Positions 13,401-25,200 of a DNA stretch of 64,000 nucleotides are shown here, piece after piece (the stretch's first letter is position 1; each line of letters opens with the position of its first letter). The notes under the pieces were generated by a model that made no database searches, was not told the DNA's origin, and worked only from the letters and a program-made list of their open reading frames with translations. The stretch is from Sphagnum compactum. Its lineage: Eukaryota > Bryophyta > Sphagnopsida > Sphagnales. The DNA lies in the NCBI GenBank assembly GCA_965153455.1, contig OZ234497.1, positions 8,990,001 through 9,054,000 of the forward strand. The letters are read 5' to 3'. A program made the translations under genes and the position numbers.

Positions 13401-15861
13401 CAAAAAAAATCCCATCCTACAAACTCGCCATATATAATTTTTTAAGGAAAATTTTAAGTTAAATCAAATCGCCCATATTCTTATAACAAGTTCATCAACT
13501 CATAACACGTATACTTTTTCTTCTTTTTTTTAATGAACTGTAGCCAGATTTGACTAAGAGTATTGGGGAAGATCGCCAACCCACCTACCTCAAGAAACTG
13601 AAAAACAAATAAATAAAGAAAGAAAGAAAAACCCCCTTTGTTCCCACAATTTTACTTCATTACTGCTCGACTGCTGGAGCAACAGCAAAACGGCAGTACC
13701 TTTGTTGCAGGCCGATCTATGGTCGTACACACCAGACTCCGAGAGAGGAAGGAGAGAGAGAGAGAGAGAGAGAGAAGAGAGAGATGCAATCGCCGCCGAA
13801 ATGCTCTCAACACAATTACTGGTTTCAGTACCATGTTTCACTTAACCAAACAGACACGAAGTATATGAATCATCCGGGAAAAAACACATGATACCAAATC
13901 TTTGTTCGATTGCGGCACTCTATGTGTGTGTGTGTGTGTGTGCGCGCAGTAACGACGTGAGCAGGGTGAGCGATGATGCAATTAAGCTCACCAAGAAAAA
14001 TGCAACCACCCCCTTGCAATTCAGCAACTTGATTGGTGTGAATTTTTAAAGCAACTAATTCAGAGTGGGTGTGAAGTGTGAACTTGAGCTTGCAATATGG
14101 AACTTTTTGGCGTGGATTAAACCCTTTTAGTAAGTGTGTTTGCCTTCACAATTTGGACACTTGTTGGTGTGTATGAAGTAGATTATGGAATGAGCCATTA
14201 GAGAAATAGGTTCACTTAGGAAGGAATTGGTATCTAGTGAGTGAATGAGCATGAGCACGTGAGCCCGAAGGCTCATATCCTTTGACATATCCTTCATATA
14301 TTTTGACATATCCTTGATGAGTCAATAAAATGTTTACGATATTTTTTTTCCACATGGACATAATATTCAATGACATGGACGAATATAATATCCCATCATC
14401 AACCGTACATGTCAACATGGCATATTTCATGTTCATGTGTATGATTTTATCCATATTCATCAACAAGATTTCATCATTCATTCATTATAAATTAACATGT
14501 TAAATTTTTTTAATATTCATCCATGGAATTTGGATGATTTCAATGTAAACAAATTATGGATGGCATACATTTCATTAATGAAATAAAAATATAAATGATA
14601 TTCCTTGCAGTTCAAAACAAATTGAGCCTTATGTAGAAAAACCAACCACACGTTTCAAAAACATCAAACATTTCTTTAATTTTTAGACGCCATTCTACAA
14701 ATCTTTGCAAATTAAAACACAAGCATTGAAAAATATCACAAGTATGCCCATTTGGAAGCCAAAATTGTTTACATTGAATATTGTTCTAGATTAAAACCAA
14801 AAAACCATAACTAATTGTTTTTTACAAATTGTGATAGTGCACAATATCTATTTATCAAAAAAAACTTGTACACAACATTGTTCGTAGTGCCTCTAAAGTT
14901 ACACTGATTTGTAATCATACAAATATACACAAAATTGAATTGTGAAAACTTCTACTATGCCATCTTTACACCTTGTGACTTTTGGTTCTTAATCACAAAT
15001 GTTAAAATTCTTTTTGAAAGAAGGTTCAAAGTCAATTACAACTTCTTATTCTTCTTCCACCGATGGTTGTAGTTTGAAAGATGGCATTGACAACAAATGA
15101 TTTGAATTCAAAAATAAATGAATCATGGGAACCATCTTCTACATTCTCATTATTGAGGAGTTGATCTTGCATTTGCATAATTTTATACACCATTTTCTCC
15201 AATAGGGGTAACTTTTTTTTAACGTTTGCAAATTTTTTTTTTTAAATGAAATATTGTATCATCATTGGCTTGAGTTAAATGTTCTCCTTCTATATTTATC
15301 ATGTCATGAACATTACCAAAAGCTTGATAAAGCATTCTTATGTTCAAACAAAAAAAAAATCTTGTGAGAAACTCGACAACAAGGAGAGATTCAAAGTGAA
15401 ATTATAAGCAAGAAAGGGAGGATAAAATGGGGTAGTGGAAAACAAAACAAAGCAATCACAACCAATTTGGCCAAGGCATTCTATACATTTTATGCATTTT
15501 GTACAAAAGCATCCATTTTGAATCATTTGTGAGTCAAGAAATCACTTCACAACCATTTTTGGGTAGGTTGAATATTTCATTATTTCAACTAAAATTATCA
15601 TTGAAGCAGAAACCCAACTGCCAATCTTATTTGTTATACCCAAAACTTTAAAAATTCCTTAATGTTCACAGTCATAGGATGAATTATGGTATAATATAAT
15701 CAATTTTGAAATGATAGAAAACCAATGATTTTACCGATTTGGTACAACAAATATTTGCAAGTTTCCTTGCAAGTGTCATAAACTTTCAACTTTCCCCACT
15801 AATTTTTTTTAAAAAAAAATTCCCCATTTACAATCAAGCTTGCAACAATGAAGCAAACTAT
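13401..15861. other. AT-rich intergenic DNA, no gene seen
   Basis: Contains a GA run (13751-13783), a TG run (about 13922-13942), a small perfect hairpin TGAGCC-CGAA-GGCTCA at 14260-14275, and a repeated 13-mer (ttgacatatcctt) about 20 bases apart near 14280-14315. No reading frame here looks like a known protein. The right border is the copia insertion. Confidence 0.6.
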
Positions 15862-16174
15862 TGTTGAGAATTCAAGCTCAACTAGTTAGGTTTCTTTAGT
15901 TACTAGAGTAAGAAAGTAACTAGGTTACTTTCACAAGGTTGAACTACTTTCTTTACTTATTTTAGTTTGGTTATTTGTGGTGTGGTTTTGTTGTTAAATA
16001 CCTTGGTGTTGATGGTTTGGCTCTCTTTTCTTCATTACACAAGTTTGTGTATTTCTTGTGACAAGAACCTTGAGGAGTTCTTGATGTTGTGTTTTGTGTT
16101 GTGAGCATCATGTTATAGTTTCTTTTCAATAAAATTTTATGTTTGCACTTGAGTAGATCTCCTATTTGTTAACA
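15862..16174 (+). repeat. 5' LTR of the copia element
   Basis: 313 bases, starting TGTTGAG and ending TTAACA. It contains AATAAAA near 16130, a plausible polyadenylation signal. It matches 19334-19646 except for four substitutions. Confidence 0.96.
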
Positions 16175-16186
16175 TGGTATCAGAGC
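16175..16186 (+). other. Primer-binding site (initiator tRNA-Met)
   Basis: TGGTATCAGAGC directly follows the LTR. This is the classic plant LTR-element primer site, complementary to the 3' end of initiator tRNA-Met. Confidence 0.92.
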
Positions 16187-17409
16187 TTAGGTTGTTTGGT
16201 GAGAAGGTTGAAAGAGATCTAGAGCTAGAATGTCTCTAGAACTAGAGCTTGAGAGTCTCTAGTAATATCATAGGAGTTTGTCAAGTGCAAAAGAGAAACG
16301 GGGAAAGGAAAGAAGTGAAGAGAAAGAAAAGAAAAGAAAAGAGGTGAGAGGAGATCCACATATCAAGAGTTGTGAAAATCAGATCTTTAAAGCTAGATCT
16401 AGAGCTACTGTGAAAAGATCTTGAAGTGAAACTTGGAGAGGTTATAGAAGACTATAAGACGCTTCTATTCTCAAAATTTCAAGTGAAAAAGATTTGTTTT
16501 GTGAGAGTTATGAGCTTTTGAAGATTCTATATCAGATCTGGTTTTTTGGTCATATCTCCTTTGTTTGAGTTCTTTTGGATCTGCAGCTTTGGGATCTTAT
16601 AGATCATATAGGAATACATGTGTGAGAGAAATTTCATGTCATTTGAATTTGTATTGAGAGAGATCTAAGCATCTGAAGTTTCAGTCTCAATTTTGAAGTC
16701 AGTTTCTTTTGAAAGTGATATCTCTTTGTAGTCATCATCAATAGAGCTGAAATTTTGACCAGATATAGAAGACATATATCTTATGTGTCTCCCAAAATCT
16801 CAAGGATTTTGGAGTTGCTGAGAGCGAATTGTAAGTCATTTGTGTTCAGGTCCCAGTTTGAGGTGACTTCAAGGAAGTAGCAAGATCTCTCATTTTATGA
16901 AATTAAATGAGCTGAAATTTTGAGAGATGATAGTAGACATAGCTTTTTATGTTCCATCAAAATTTCAGAACGATCCAAGGTCATATGTGAGTGGAGGAGC
17001 TTTGCAAAGTTGCTGTGACAAAAGTTTGTTTTGAGAAGACACCAAAGCAAAGTGTTGAAGTGGAGCAAATACAACTTGGGAGAACTTGAAGGAAGGAGTT
17101 TGAAGATTGGGAAGCGCAAATACATTATCAAGACCTTCGTACAAAAATGTGGTATGTAATCATGTACTTAATACCATACGAAATATTATACAAGATACGT
17201 ACTTATACGTAAAGCCTATGTATAGTATATAATTTCGTATAATACGCAAGACATACATACATATGCAAGGTCTATCTTGTTCAGCCTTAACCCTAACCCT
17301 AATCCTAGAAACCTAAGGAAGGAAAACCCTAACCCTAACCCTAGAAATCCAAGGAAGGAATTAAAATCATTTTGAAACCCCAAGAAGACATTGAGTAGTG
17401 CCTTGAGAG
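16187..17409 (+). other. Long untranslated leader of the copia element
   Basis: About 1.2 kb without a convincing reading frame between primer site and gag start. The first 900 bases are rich in AGATCT/CTAGAG-like words. Positions 17150-17260 hold an AT-rich stretch with imperfect inverted repeats, and 17287-17342 hold telomere-like CCCTAA repeats. The last two parts differ in texture from the rest and may be later additions. Confidence 0.6.
17287..17342 (+). repeat. Telomere-like CCCTAA repeats in the copia leader
   Basis: Two short clusters of AACCCTAACCCTAA-type hexamers, each followed by a similar AGAAA(C/T)C(T/C)AAGGAAGGAA segment, so the unit looks duplicated. The motif is TTAGGG-type, not the TTTAGGG repeat usual in plants. 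Confidence 0.8.
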
Positions 17410-17649
17410 ATGGCAGACGGTCTTTCTCAAATTGCAATTGAGAAACTAAACAAGAACAATTTCCAAGTGTGGAAATTTAGGATTATGAATTTTTTGATGG
17501 GGAAAGGCTACTGGGAATTCATAATTGGTGATGAAAAAGAACCTCCTCTCCTAGAAAACCCCACACAACAACAAATTCAAGTGAGTCAGAGAAGAGTGAG
17601 GGTGAAGAATCAAGAATCACCTCAATTACTACTCCTGGAGCTCGGATGA
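17410..17649 (+). pseudogene. Copia gag N-terminus, truncated
   Basis: A 79-codon frame opening with residues typical of copia Gag (an EKLNKNNFQVWKFRI-like start, then a GYWEFIIG segment). It loses similarity after about residue 55 and stops at 17649. No zinc knuckle is present. The pol frame starts within it in another register (open from about 17532), so the deletion joined gag to the hinge before reverse transcriptase out of frame. Confidence 0.8.
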
Positions 17650-19361
17650 TCAAGAAAGCTTTGAAAACACCTGACAACAACATTGGAGTACGAAGATCCA
17701 CACGAGTCAAGTACCCTGTACAAATACTCACATATGATGGCTTTGTAGCTCATCATTACGCATACATGGTGAGAGTTATACAAGAGGTTGAACCCACTTG
17801 TTTTGAACAAGCGGTTGGAAATCCTAAGTGGGACAATGCCATGGATGAAGAGATGGCGGCTTTGGATGCGAATGCTACTTGGGAATTGGTAGCTTTACCA
17901 AAAGACAAGAAAGCAATTGGGTGCAAATGGGTGTACAAAGTCAAACACAATGCAGATGGATCTGTGAGCAGATACAAAGCAAGATTGGTTGCCAAAGGTT
18001 ATGCCCAAACGTATGGCATAGACTATGAGGAGACCTATAGTACAGTTGCCAAAATGACAACTGTAAGAGCAATCATTGCTATGGCAACAGTAAAAGGATG
18101 GTCTTTACATCAAATGGATGTAAAGAATGTTTTTCTTCATGGAGATTTACAGGAAGAAGTGTACATGGAACAACCACTAGGTTATGTGGACCAAACACAT
18201 CCTAATTTGGTTTGTAGGTTGAAGAAAGCTTTGTATGGCTTGAAGCAAGCACCTAGAGCTTGGTTAGACAAGATAGGTCAGTATCTTGTCACAAGTGGAT
18301 TTCAAACATCCAATGCAGATTTTTCACTATATGTGAAAAAGACAGATCATGGGATTGTAGTTATAGTCATCTATGTTGATGACTTGATTATCACAGGAGA
18401 TAGTGATGCAGACATCTCTGATTTGAAGAAGCTTTTGAAGCAAAAGTTTGAAATGAAGGATTTGGGAGAGTTGCGACACTTCCTCGGCATTGAGGTAATC
18501 CAATCCCCTAAAGGGATATGGTTATTACAAAGGCAATATGCCTTGAACAAATTGTCCGAATATGGGATGACGGGTTGTAAACCCATTTCAATTCCATTGG
18601 AGCAAAATGTGAAGTTGAGTGCAGATGAAGGAGACCTCGTGGAGGATACCACTATGTACAGACGCATAGTGGGGAGTTTGATTTACATGACCATCACAAG
18701 GCCAGATTTGAGTTATGCAGTTGGAGTGGTGAGTCAATTCATGCAAACACCACGAAAGCCACATTTGGATGCAGTGAGGCGCATATTGAGGTACATAAAA
18801 CATACTTTACATTGTGGAATTTTCTATGAAGCCAAGAGCGAGTTACAAGTACATGGATACACGGATGCTGATTGGACTGGCAATGTTTCAGATAGAAGAT
18901 CAACTAGTGGTTTCATGTTTTCTTTTGGGAGTGATGCTGTTAGTTGGAGCAGTAAGAAACAACCAACAGTTGCATTATCAAGCACGGAGGCAGAATACAG
19001 AGGTGCAGCAATTGTTGCGTGTGAAGTAGTTTGGTTACAAAAACTACTTTCAGATTTGGGACAGTCAGTGGATGCTCCTGTTGTCATCTATTGTGATAAC
19101 ATTAGTAGCATACTACTTGCTAACAACCCAGTCTATCATGCTAGGACAAAGCACATTGAGGTGCACTACCACTTTATTAGAGAAAAAGTTCTAGCAAAAG
19201 AAATTGACCTTATTCATGTCAGTACCGAAGATCAAGTTGTTGACATTTTCACAAAGGCTTTAGGTACAGACAAGCTAAAGAAGTTTCGAAAAATGTTTGG
19301 TGTACTAGAAGTGGATTTGAGCTTGAGGGGGAGTGTTGAGAATTCAAGCTCAACTAGTTAG
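17532..19361 (+). CDS. Copia reverse transcriptase-RNase H polyprotein remnant
   Basis: Uninterrupted frame; the first ATG at 17646 gives 571 residues. Numbering from there: hinge VRRSTRVKYP (15-24), reverse transcriptase core with MDVKN (157-161) and YVDD (243-246), then RNase H with TDADW (406-410), SSTEAEY (445-451) and a later YCDN motif. The usual alanine after MDVKN is valine here. The frame runs into the 3' LTR and ends at 19361. Protease and integrase are absent. Function in the family: reverse transcription of element RNA in cytoplasmic particles. The lack of stops fits the young LTRs. Confidence 0.92.
19325..19333 (+). other. Polypurine tract of the copia element
   Basis: GAGGGGGAG lies immediately upstream of the 3' LTR, the expected plus-strand priming site. 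Confidence 0.9.
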
Positions 19362-19646
19362 GTTTCTTTAGTTACTAGAGTAAGAAAGTAACTAGGTTAC
19401 TTTCACAAGGTTGAACTACTTTCTTTACTTATTTTAGTTTGGTTATTTGTGGTGTGGTTTTGTAGTTAAATACCTTGGTGTTGATGGTTTGGCTCTCTTT
19501 TTTTCATTACACAAGTTTGTGTATTTCTTATGACAAGAACCTTGAGGAGTTCTTGATGTTGTGTTTTGTGTTGTGAGCATCGTGTTATAGTTTCTTTTCA
19601 ATAAAATTTTATGTTTGCACTTGAGTAGATCTCCTATTTGTTAACA
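19334..19646 (+). repeat. 3' LTR of the copia element
   Basis: 313 bases, the same length as the left copy, ending TTAACA before the right copy of the ACTAT target duplication. Confidence 0.96.
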
Positions 19647-19651
19647 ACTAT

Positions 19652-20820
19652 ATCTTGTTATTTAATCATAATTATGACAACATATTCTCTTTCATTATGC
19701 ATGTATTGTCAATTTAAGCTTTTAAGGTAATGTTATGTATATGTTTTTTTTTTGTTTTTATCCCTCCCTTTGTGAAAAATGGTTAAAGAATTAAACCATG
19801 TGATGTAAGGTGGACTCACTATAGTCCTTTCTTTAATATTGGGGTGTAATCACAATAAGAGACACCATTAGTAGCAAGGTCAAAATCCTTATTAATGTTG
19901 TCTAACTCTCATTTCCAAAGGAATATTCAATATAAATTTCATTTCTTTTTTTTTCTATGAAACCTCTAATCCCATCTTGACATGGATTGATCTTTGGATT
20001 TCTAAAACTTTCAATGCTAGTCATTTTCACAAAAAAATTAAAACTGGTCTAGTTTAAAACAAGGTTTAGTTCCATTTCTATTACACATAATTAAACCAAA
20101 AAGAAATGTGTAATTAATTTGTTCAACTAATGCCTATGCTCCAAAATAAAGATTATGTAATAATAATACCAATATCGTATGATCAATCAAATTGTATAAT
20201 TTGGCTAAAATTAAGGCAAAGTTTTTTTCTTTTGTAATAAAATTGCATTTACGTACCTAAATAACCTAAACCTTTTGAAAACAAGTTAGCACCTCGTTCT
20301 ATTTCAAATTTTTAAATAAGTCATTTTTTCAATTAATTTCCAATGACAATTCCAAGAAAACTTCATGACTAACAAAACATAGTTCAATATAGTTGACAAG
20401 TGGTTTTGGTTATTTTTATCATGACTACACCCATTAGGGAATTGTTTCACATGTTAGAAACCTTTTTTGAAAAATATTGACCATTGTTAGGATCAATGAA
20501 AAATCAATAAGAACCTCCAATGTTGTGTCTAAAAGATTTTCCCATTTATAAGTACCATAGGAAGCATGCAATTTAATGTACTTTCATTTGACACTAGCTT
20601 CATATTTGTTTGTATTGCTTCATTTCCTCCTATTATTTGTTCTTGAACTTTTAACTACAACTTATGTTGCCCACAATAGGTAACATCAAAAGACATTACA
20701 ACTTATAAGGAACACCAAAACCATGAACGTGTTGTTATTCAAATTCTAACGATAATTTTCAATGTTTCAATATTTATGAATGAAACAACTCAAGTTGTTT
20801 CCATAATCATCTTCATTGCT
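19652..20820. other. AT-rich intergenic DNA
   Basis: No recognisable gene, terminal repeat or RNA. Stops are dense in every frame. Confidence 0.6.
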
Positions 20821-21250
20821 TGTCAAGGTGATGTTTGGGTGGATATTGTTGGGTATTTTAAAGGTGGGCAATTGTTTTTCATCCTTCACTAAAAGTGGTT
20901 ACAAGATTTGTGTTGTTGTTTGCACTAGCTTGTTGACATGTATGCCCAAATGTGGGTGCATGGAAGATGATGCCCAATAATGTGAACAACAAGATGCCAT
21001 CTTGAAACGCGATCATTTGGAATGCATAGTATTGGGACATGTGAAATGTAGGAAATATGTGGAAGGCATTTTAAATATTTTTGACAAATGCAACATGAAA
21101 TGTGCATGGTTATACCTTATAATTAACTAAATGCATGAATATTATGCCAAGAGTGAGGGTTGCAATTGAAAAGATGAGAAGGTCATTATAGTGATTTCAA
21201 GCATGATGTTTTTGTTGGGATTAACTTTGTTGTGCAAAGATAACCTAGTA
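20821..21250 (+). pseudogene. Pentatricopeptide-repeat (PPR) protein relic
   Basis: A decayed copy of a PLS-type PPR gene. Near 20930 the sequence reads LVDMYA and, after a one-base shift, KCGCMEDA. Near 20997 it gives MPS*NAIIWNA, near 21040 GHVKCG, near 21085 QMQHE, and near 21205 FKHDVFVG. These words in this order are the usual plant PPR repeat text. Stops and frameshifts throughout rule out function. No introns are visible; PPR genes are often intronless, so this does not prove retroposition. Confidence 0.62.
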
Positions 21251-22010
21251 CTGAAAAACTTAAAGATTTTGAACCTACAAAATAATCATACATGATTAAC
21301 CAATCACATGTGCAATGTGTAAAATAAATAAAATGCAAAATGAAATGATGGAGTCAATGAATTACGTTTGGTCTCCATGTAAATCTAGGTATTGAAAGTT
21401 TGAACTTTGAACATTGGAAAGGATGGATAATAAACATGGCATTCATTTTATAGAAAAACAAGGTGGAGTTTGAGGAAGTAAATGTGAAATGCAAAAGTTG
21501 AACTTCATAAATTGTTTAATTTGTAGTAAAATATCCCCGTTTGAACAATGGAATTTTTTGAATGTTTGAAAAGGATTGATTTGTGTACACGATTATGTAG
21601 AAGTTGTTGATATGCAAGTTGTTTGTAATTTGGAAGGTCCAAACTCAATCTAAATGCAAAAATATAATTTAATATGTTTATAAATCCAATCTATGAACTC
21701 AATGAATGTGTGAATACGAAGGTTATTTAAAGTATGGGAGGTGCAAGCTTCATCTAAAGGCAAAATATGATTTCACATTTGTTTTTAAATTGGGCAATAA
21801 TAATTCAATGTTAAAGTTTGTTAAACATCATAGCCAATGAATGAAATATTGGATTGGCTTTGATTTATTTACATCATAAGTTACTCTTTTAATTATAATT
21901 CATGTGTATTATTTTTCAATCCAATATGCAGTGTATTGCAAAATTAAATGTTATGGTATTCTTTAGAAGTTGTTTTGTGTTATCACATCATCATTTACCA
22001 TTTTTGATAT
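21251..22010. other. AT-rich intergenic DNA
   Basis: May hold further eroded PPR sequence at its left end. Nothing else recognised. Confidence 0.5.
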
Positions 22011-22011
22011 G

Positions 22012-22245
22012 TCACACATACAACACATAACGAATAAAACCATGAATGGTACACCACATCCACCTCACCGCAACTAATGCATCATAGGATGTAGCATTTG
22101 TAACCATTGTTCGAGCCCGTACTATAATATAGTCCACCAGTTTGTTGAGATTAACTTGAATCACAATCTCATGATTGGTTAAACCCCGAGCCCTCTCTGG
22201 CCCACCCATGGATGTCAAGATTAGCAAAGAGGGATTTGAAATCAC
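22012..22245 (-). pseudogene. Fragment of a Ty3/gypsy protease region
   Basis: The minus-strand reading contains MVTNATSYDALV. This closely resembles LVTNATSYNVLIG at the end of the protease region of the element at 29-36 kb. It is an isolated piece in opposite orientation, so it derives from another copy of the same or a related family. No LTRs were found near it. Confidence 0.55.
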
Positions 22246-22249
22246 AAAA

Positions 22250-25200
22250 CTTTGGTTTTATACCCAATCTACAAATTAGTTTGAAAATTTTCACATTAAA
22301 ATTGGTTTGTAACTAAATTACACACTAAACTAAATTAGCCTAACTAAGCTAGATTATCCACAATTAATCTATATTTAATTATATAATTAATCATAACCAC
22401 ATGACAAAGTTTTTTTTTAAAATTTCAAAAAACGTTTTTTTGAATTTCTTATGTTCATATAACAATTTTATTGAATGGATTTTTTTTCATGTACATCACT
22501 ATCATATGTGCTTGAAATTTCATGATAGTAATGTCAGAAAAAATCAAAAATTGTTGCCAGGAAAGTAAAATACATGAAAAAAATTTCATAATATTAATAT
22601 GAATTTTGTACATTATGGTTTGATTGATGTTGACTATAAGGTTTGGAGGTCCATGCAATATACTATCATCAAATAAGTTATTATATTATAGGACATGAAC
22701 TTGCAACCATGTTCACACCAATCTCCTAACCATTTGTTGCTTGCATGTGGCTACTACTTGAGAGCCTAATTCATATAATGTTTACATAATTATCTAATTC
22801 AACATTAAAATCTCCATGGATATTATGAAAAATGTCATGAATAATGCATTTATCATACCTTTTAGAATTGTGTGAACTATAAAAATAAACAAGGGTTGTC
22901 CAACCATTTTCATCTTTTGTAATGTTATCACAAATTCATTCAAAGCATGGGATAAGTACTCCTCTAGAAGATTGGCAAATTCTAGTTCAAATTTTTTGTA
23001 ATTGGTTTGTTGGAATGTAATTTGGCATTAATTTTCCTTTTGATGTAAACCAAGTTCACAAGCTATTGAACTCAGTAAGTTTCCATAACAACTTGTAACT
23101 CATGGGCTTCTATAAGTAGTTCAAAAATAATGAAAAATATAAAAGTATATATCATATATTTTAATCGTTGCCATTATGAATGGCCATAAATTTGGTTGAA
23201 ACCAATTTGTATATTACTTTATTGACATTAGATATTTTGGGTCAATTCCATCTTGATTGTCTATGTTTTCGGCCTCTACATTGTTATCTTGTTCAATATA
23301 TTTTCAATTATAGAGTTGTTTTAAAATTTCTTGAACATCCAATCAAAGGAATTTTTTTACACTCGTTTGCAAGGGCCCTTTTACTTAATTGACATTATTA
23401 TTTAATTGTTCAACCTTAATACAAGACTTGTTCTTATTCTTCACTTGTGATAGTCTTGAACAAACCAAATGATCAAACTTTATTGCAAACTTTTTTTGTC
23501 GCCATTTTCCAAATTTAAATGCATGTACATCAAAACAATGTTTTATGGCACAAATATTTATCCTTTACATCTTTCAATTTGAACCTCCCTCAACCTCATT
23601 ACAAACTGTGTAAACAGAACATTGCAAAATATTTGAAAAAGAAAATTCAAAAGATGCATATAGGCTTTAAACATACTAAAGTAACTACATAAATTCAAAT
23701 AATGTAGCCATGATATTGATATTGTACATAAATGTGTACACAATATATCAACATTGCTAATATTTTTCCAACAAATATCAAATCCAAAACTTCAAAAAAA
23801 ATAAAATCTTGAAATGGATTTTGAAAAATAAAATAATTATTTGGCACTCAAAAATTGTAATGTTGCATAAGGTTTGAAGTCATAAATGGTGATCATTTAG
23901 AAATTTCAACTCCCAAAAAAAAAATTTGTGAGGTTGTGGATTTTTGTGAAAAAAAACTCTTGAAATTGCATGAATGAATCTGTACATTTTCATCATAGGA
24001 ATTGAATAAAAACTAAACTGAGGAACATTAAAATTTAACAACGGTAAGTTTTTGTGCACTTTACATTGAATAGGTTTGACATGGAATTTCATCATGTCAT
24101 AATTCTCAATCAATATGCCCAAAATGACTAAATCAAAGAATTAATGTTATATTCTTTTCATGTACATAAAGTTGTAAGTAACTAATCTAATTAAAAACCT
24201 TGTATTTTCAAAAGTATTCAATTGTAGTGTAAACAAATGAATTTAATTTTTGTTGCACATGTTATTGTATTAAACAAAATCTTGCCTATACATGAATGTT
24301 GCATGTAGGTAAATGTTGTTGGACCATTGTAATCAATAATTATATTGAATGCCACTGGATTGAGGTTTTTAAGTGAAACCCAATATAACCAAGTATGACG
24401 CATGTTTCCAATTTTGATACTCAATTTGATTTATTCTTTAAACTACGAAAAGAAATGTCCAATAGTTATCAAACATTAAATTATCTAGTTCATATAAAAG
24501 CTTTAAACAAATTTCAAAGTAGAATTGAGTTCAAACTCCAAGCCCACACAAAATTTGGAGGCAATAATGAAAACTACAATAATGGTCAAAAGTGAAGGCA
24601 AATGGATGTGCACCCATGATTCACAAAATATTATTTTGTAATAACATGCATGCCATTCATGAATTTTTGTTCAAGCATACTTCCCACTTGGTTGTGGTTT
24701 TATATGTTACCTTTCTTCTTACAACTCCATATAAATAAACTAATTGCAAATTCATTTAAAATTTAACATTTTAAGTATAAAGTTATGTTTACCACTTGTT
24801 CATTTCCTAAATTAAAATTGTTCACAAAACCTCTTACCACAAATCATTATGTTGTTTTTATACAATATTTTCTTGGCAATAGTTATAAAAGATTTATTTT
24901 GATGAACATTGTTGTGTCCAAAAAACATGAGAACAATGTCACTTTGTGCCAAAGTTAATTATTCAAGGTTGTGTTGGTATGTCATTCATGGCTTGTGAAT
25001 ATGATTTGTTTATCAACTAATTTGGGCTTTGCGTTGCTTCACCCTTTTAGGGGGAAAAATGTATTTTTCATTCAACAAAATTAGTACATTTTATTTGTAA
25101 TAACATATGTATATAATAAAATTGGATATATAACTTTGTGTAAATACATTATAATATAAGTGTTTTGGGTAAATGTTTAAAGTTTTAACATTTTGACATC

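Larger units (their letters stand above)
15862..19646 (+). mobile_element. Ty1/copia LTR retrotransposon, internally deleted
   Basis: LTRs at both ends, TG...CA termini, and a perfect 5-bp target duplication ACTAT (15857-15861 and 19647-19651). A primer-binding site directly follows the left LTR and a purine tract precedes the right one. The 3.8-kb element keeps a gag start and an uninterrupted reverse transcriptase/RNase H frame, but the rest of gag, the protease and the integrase are missing. The two LTRs differ by 4 substitutions in 313 bases as I aligned them, so the insertion is fairly recent. It should be non-autonomous, mobilised if at all by a full-length relative (inference). Confidence 0.95.
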
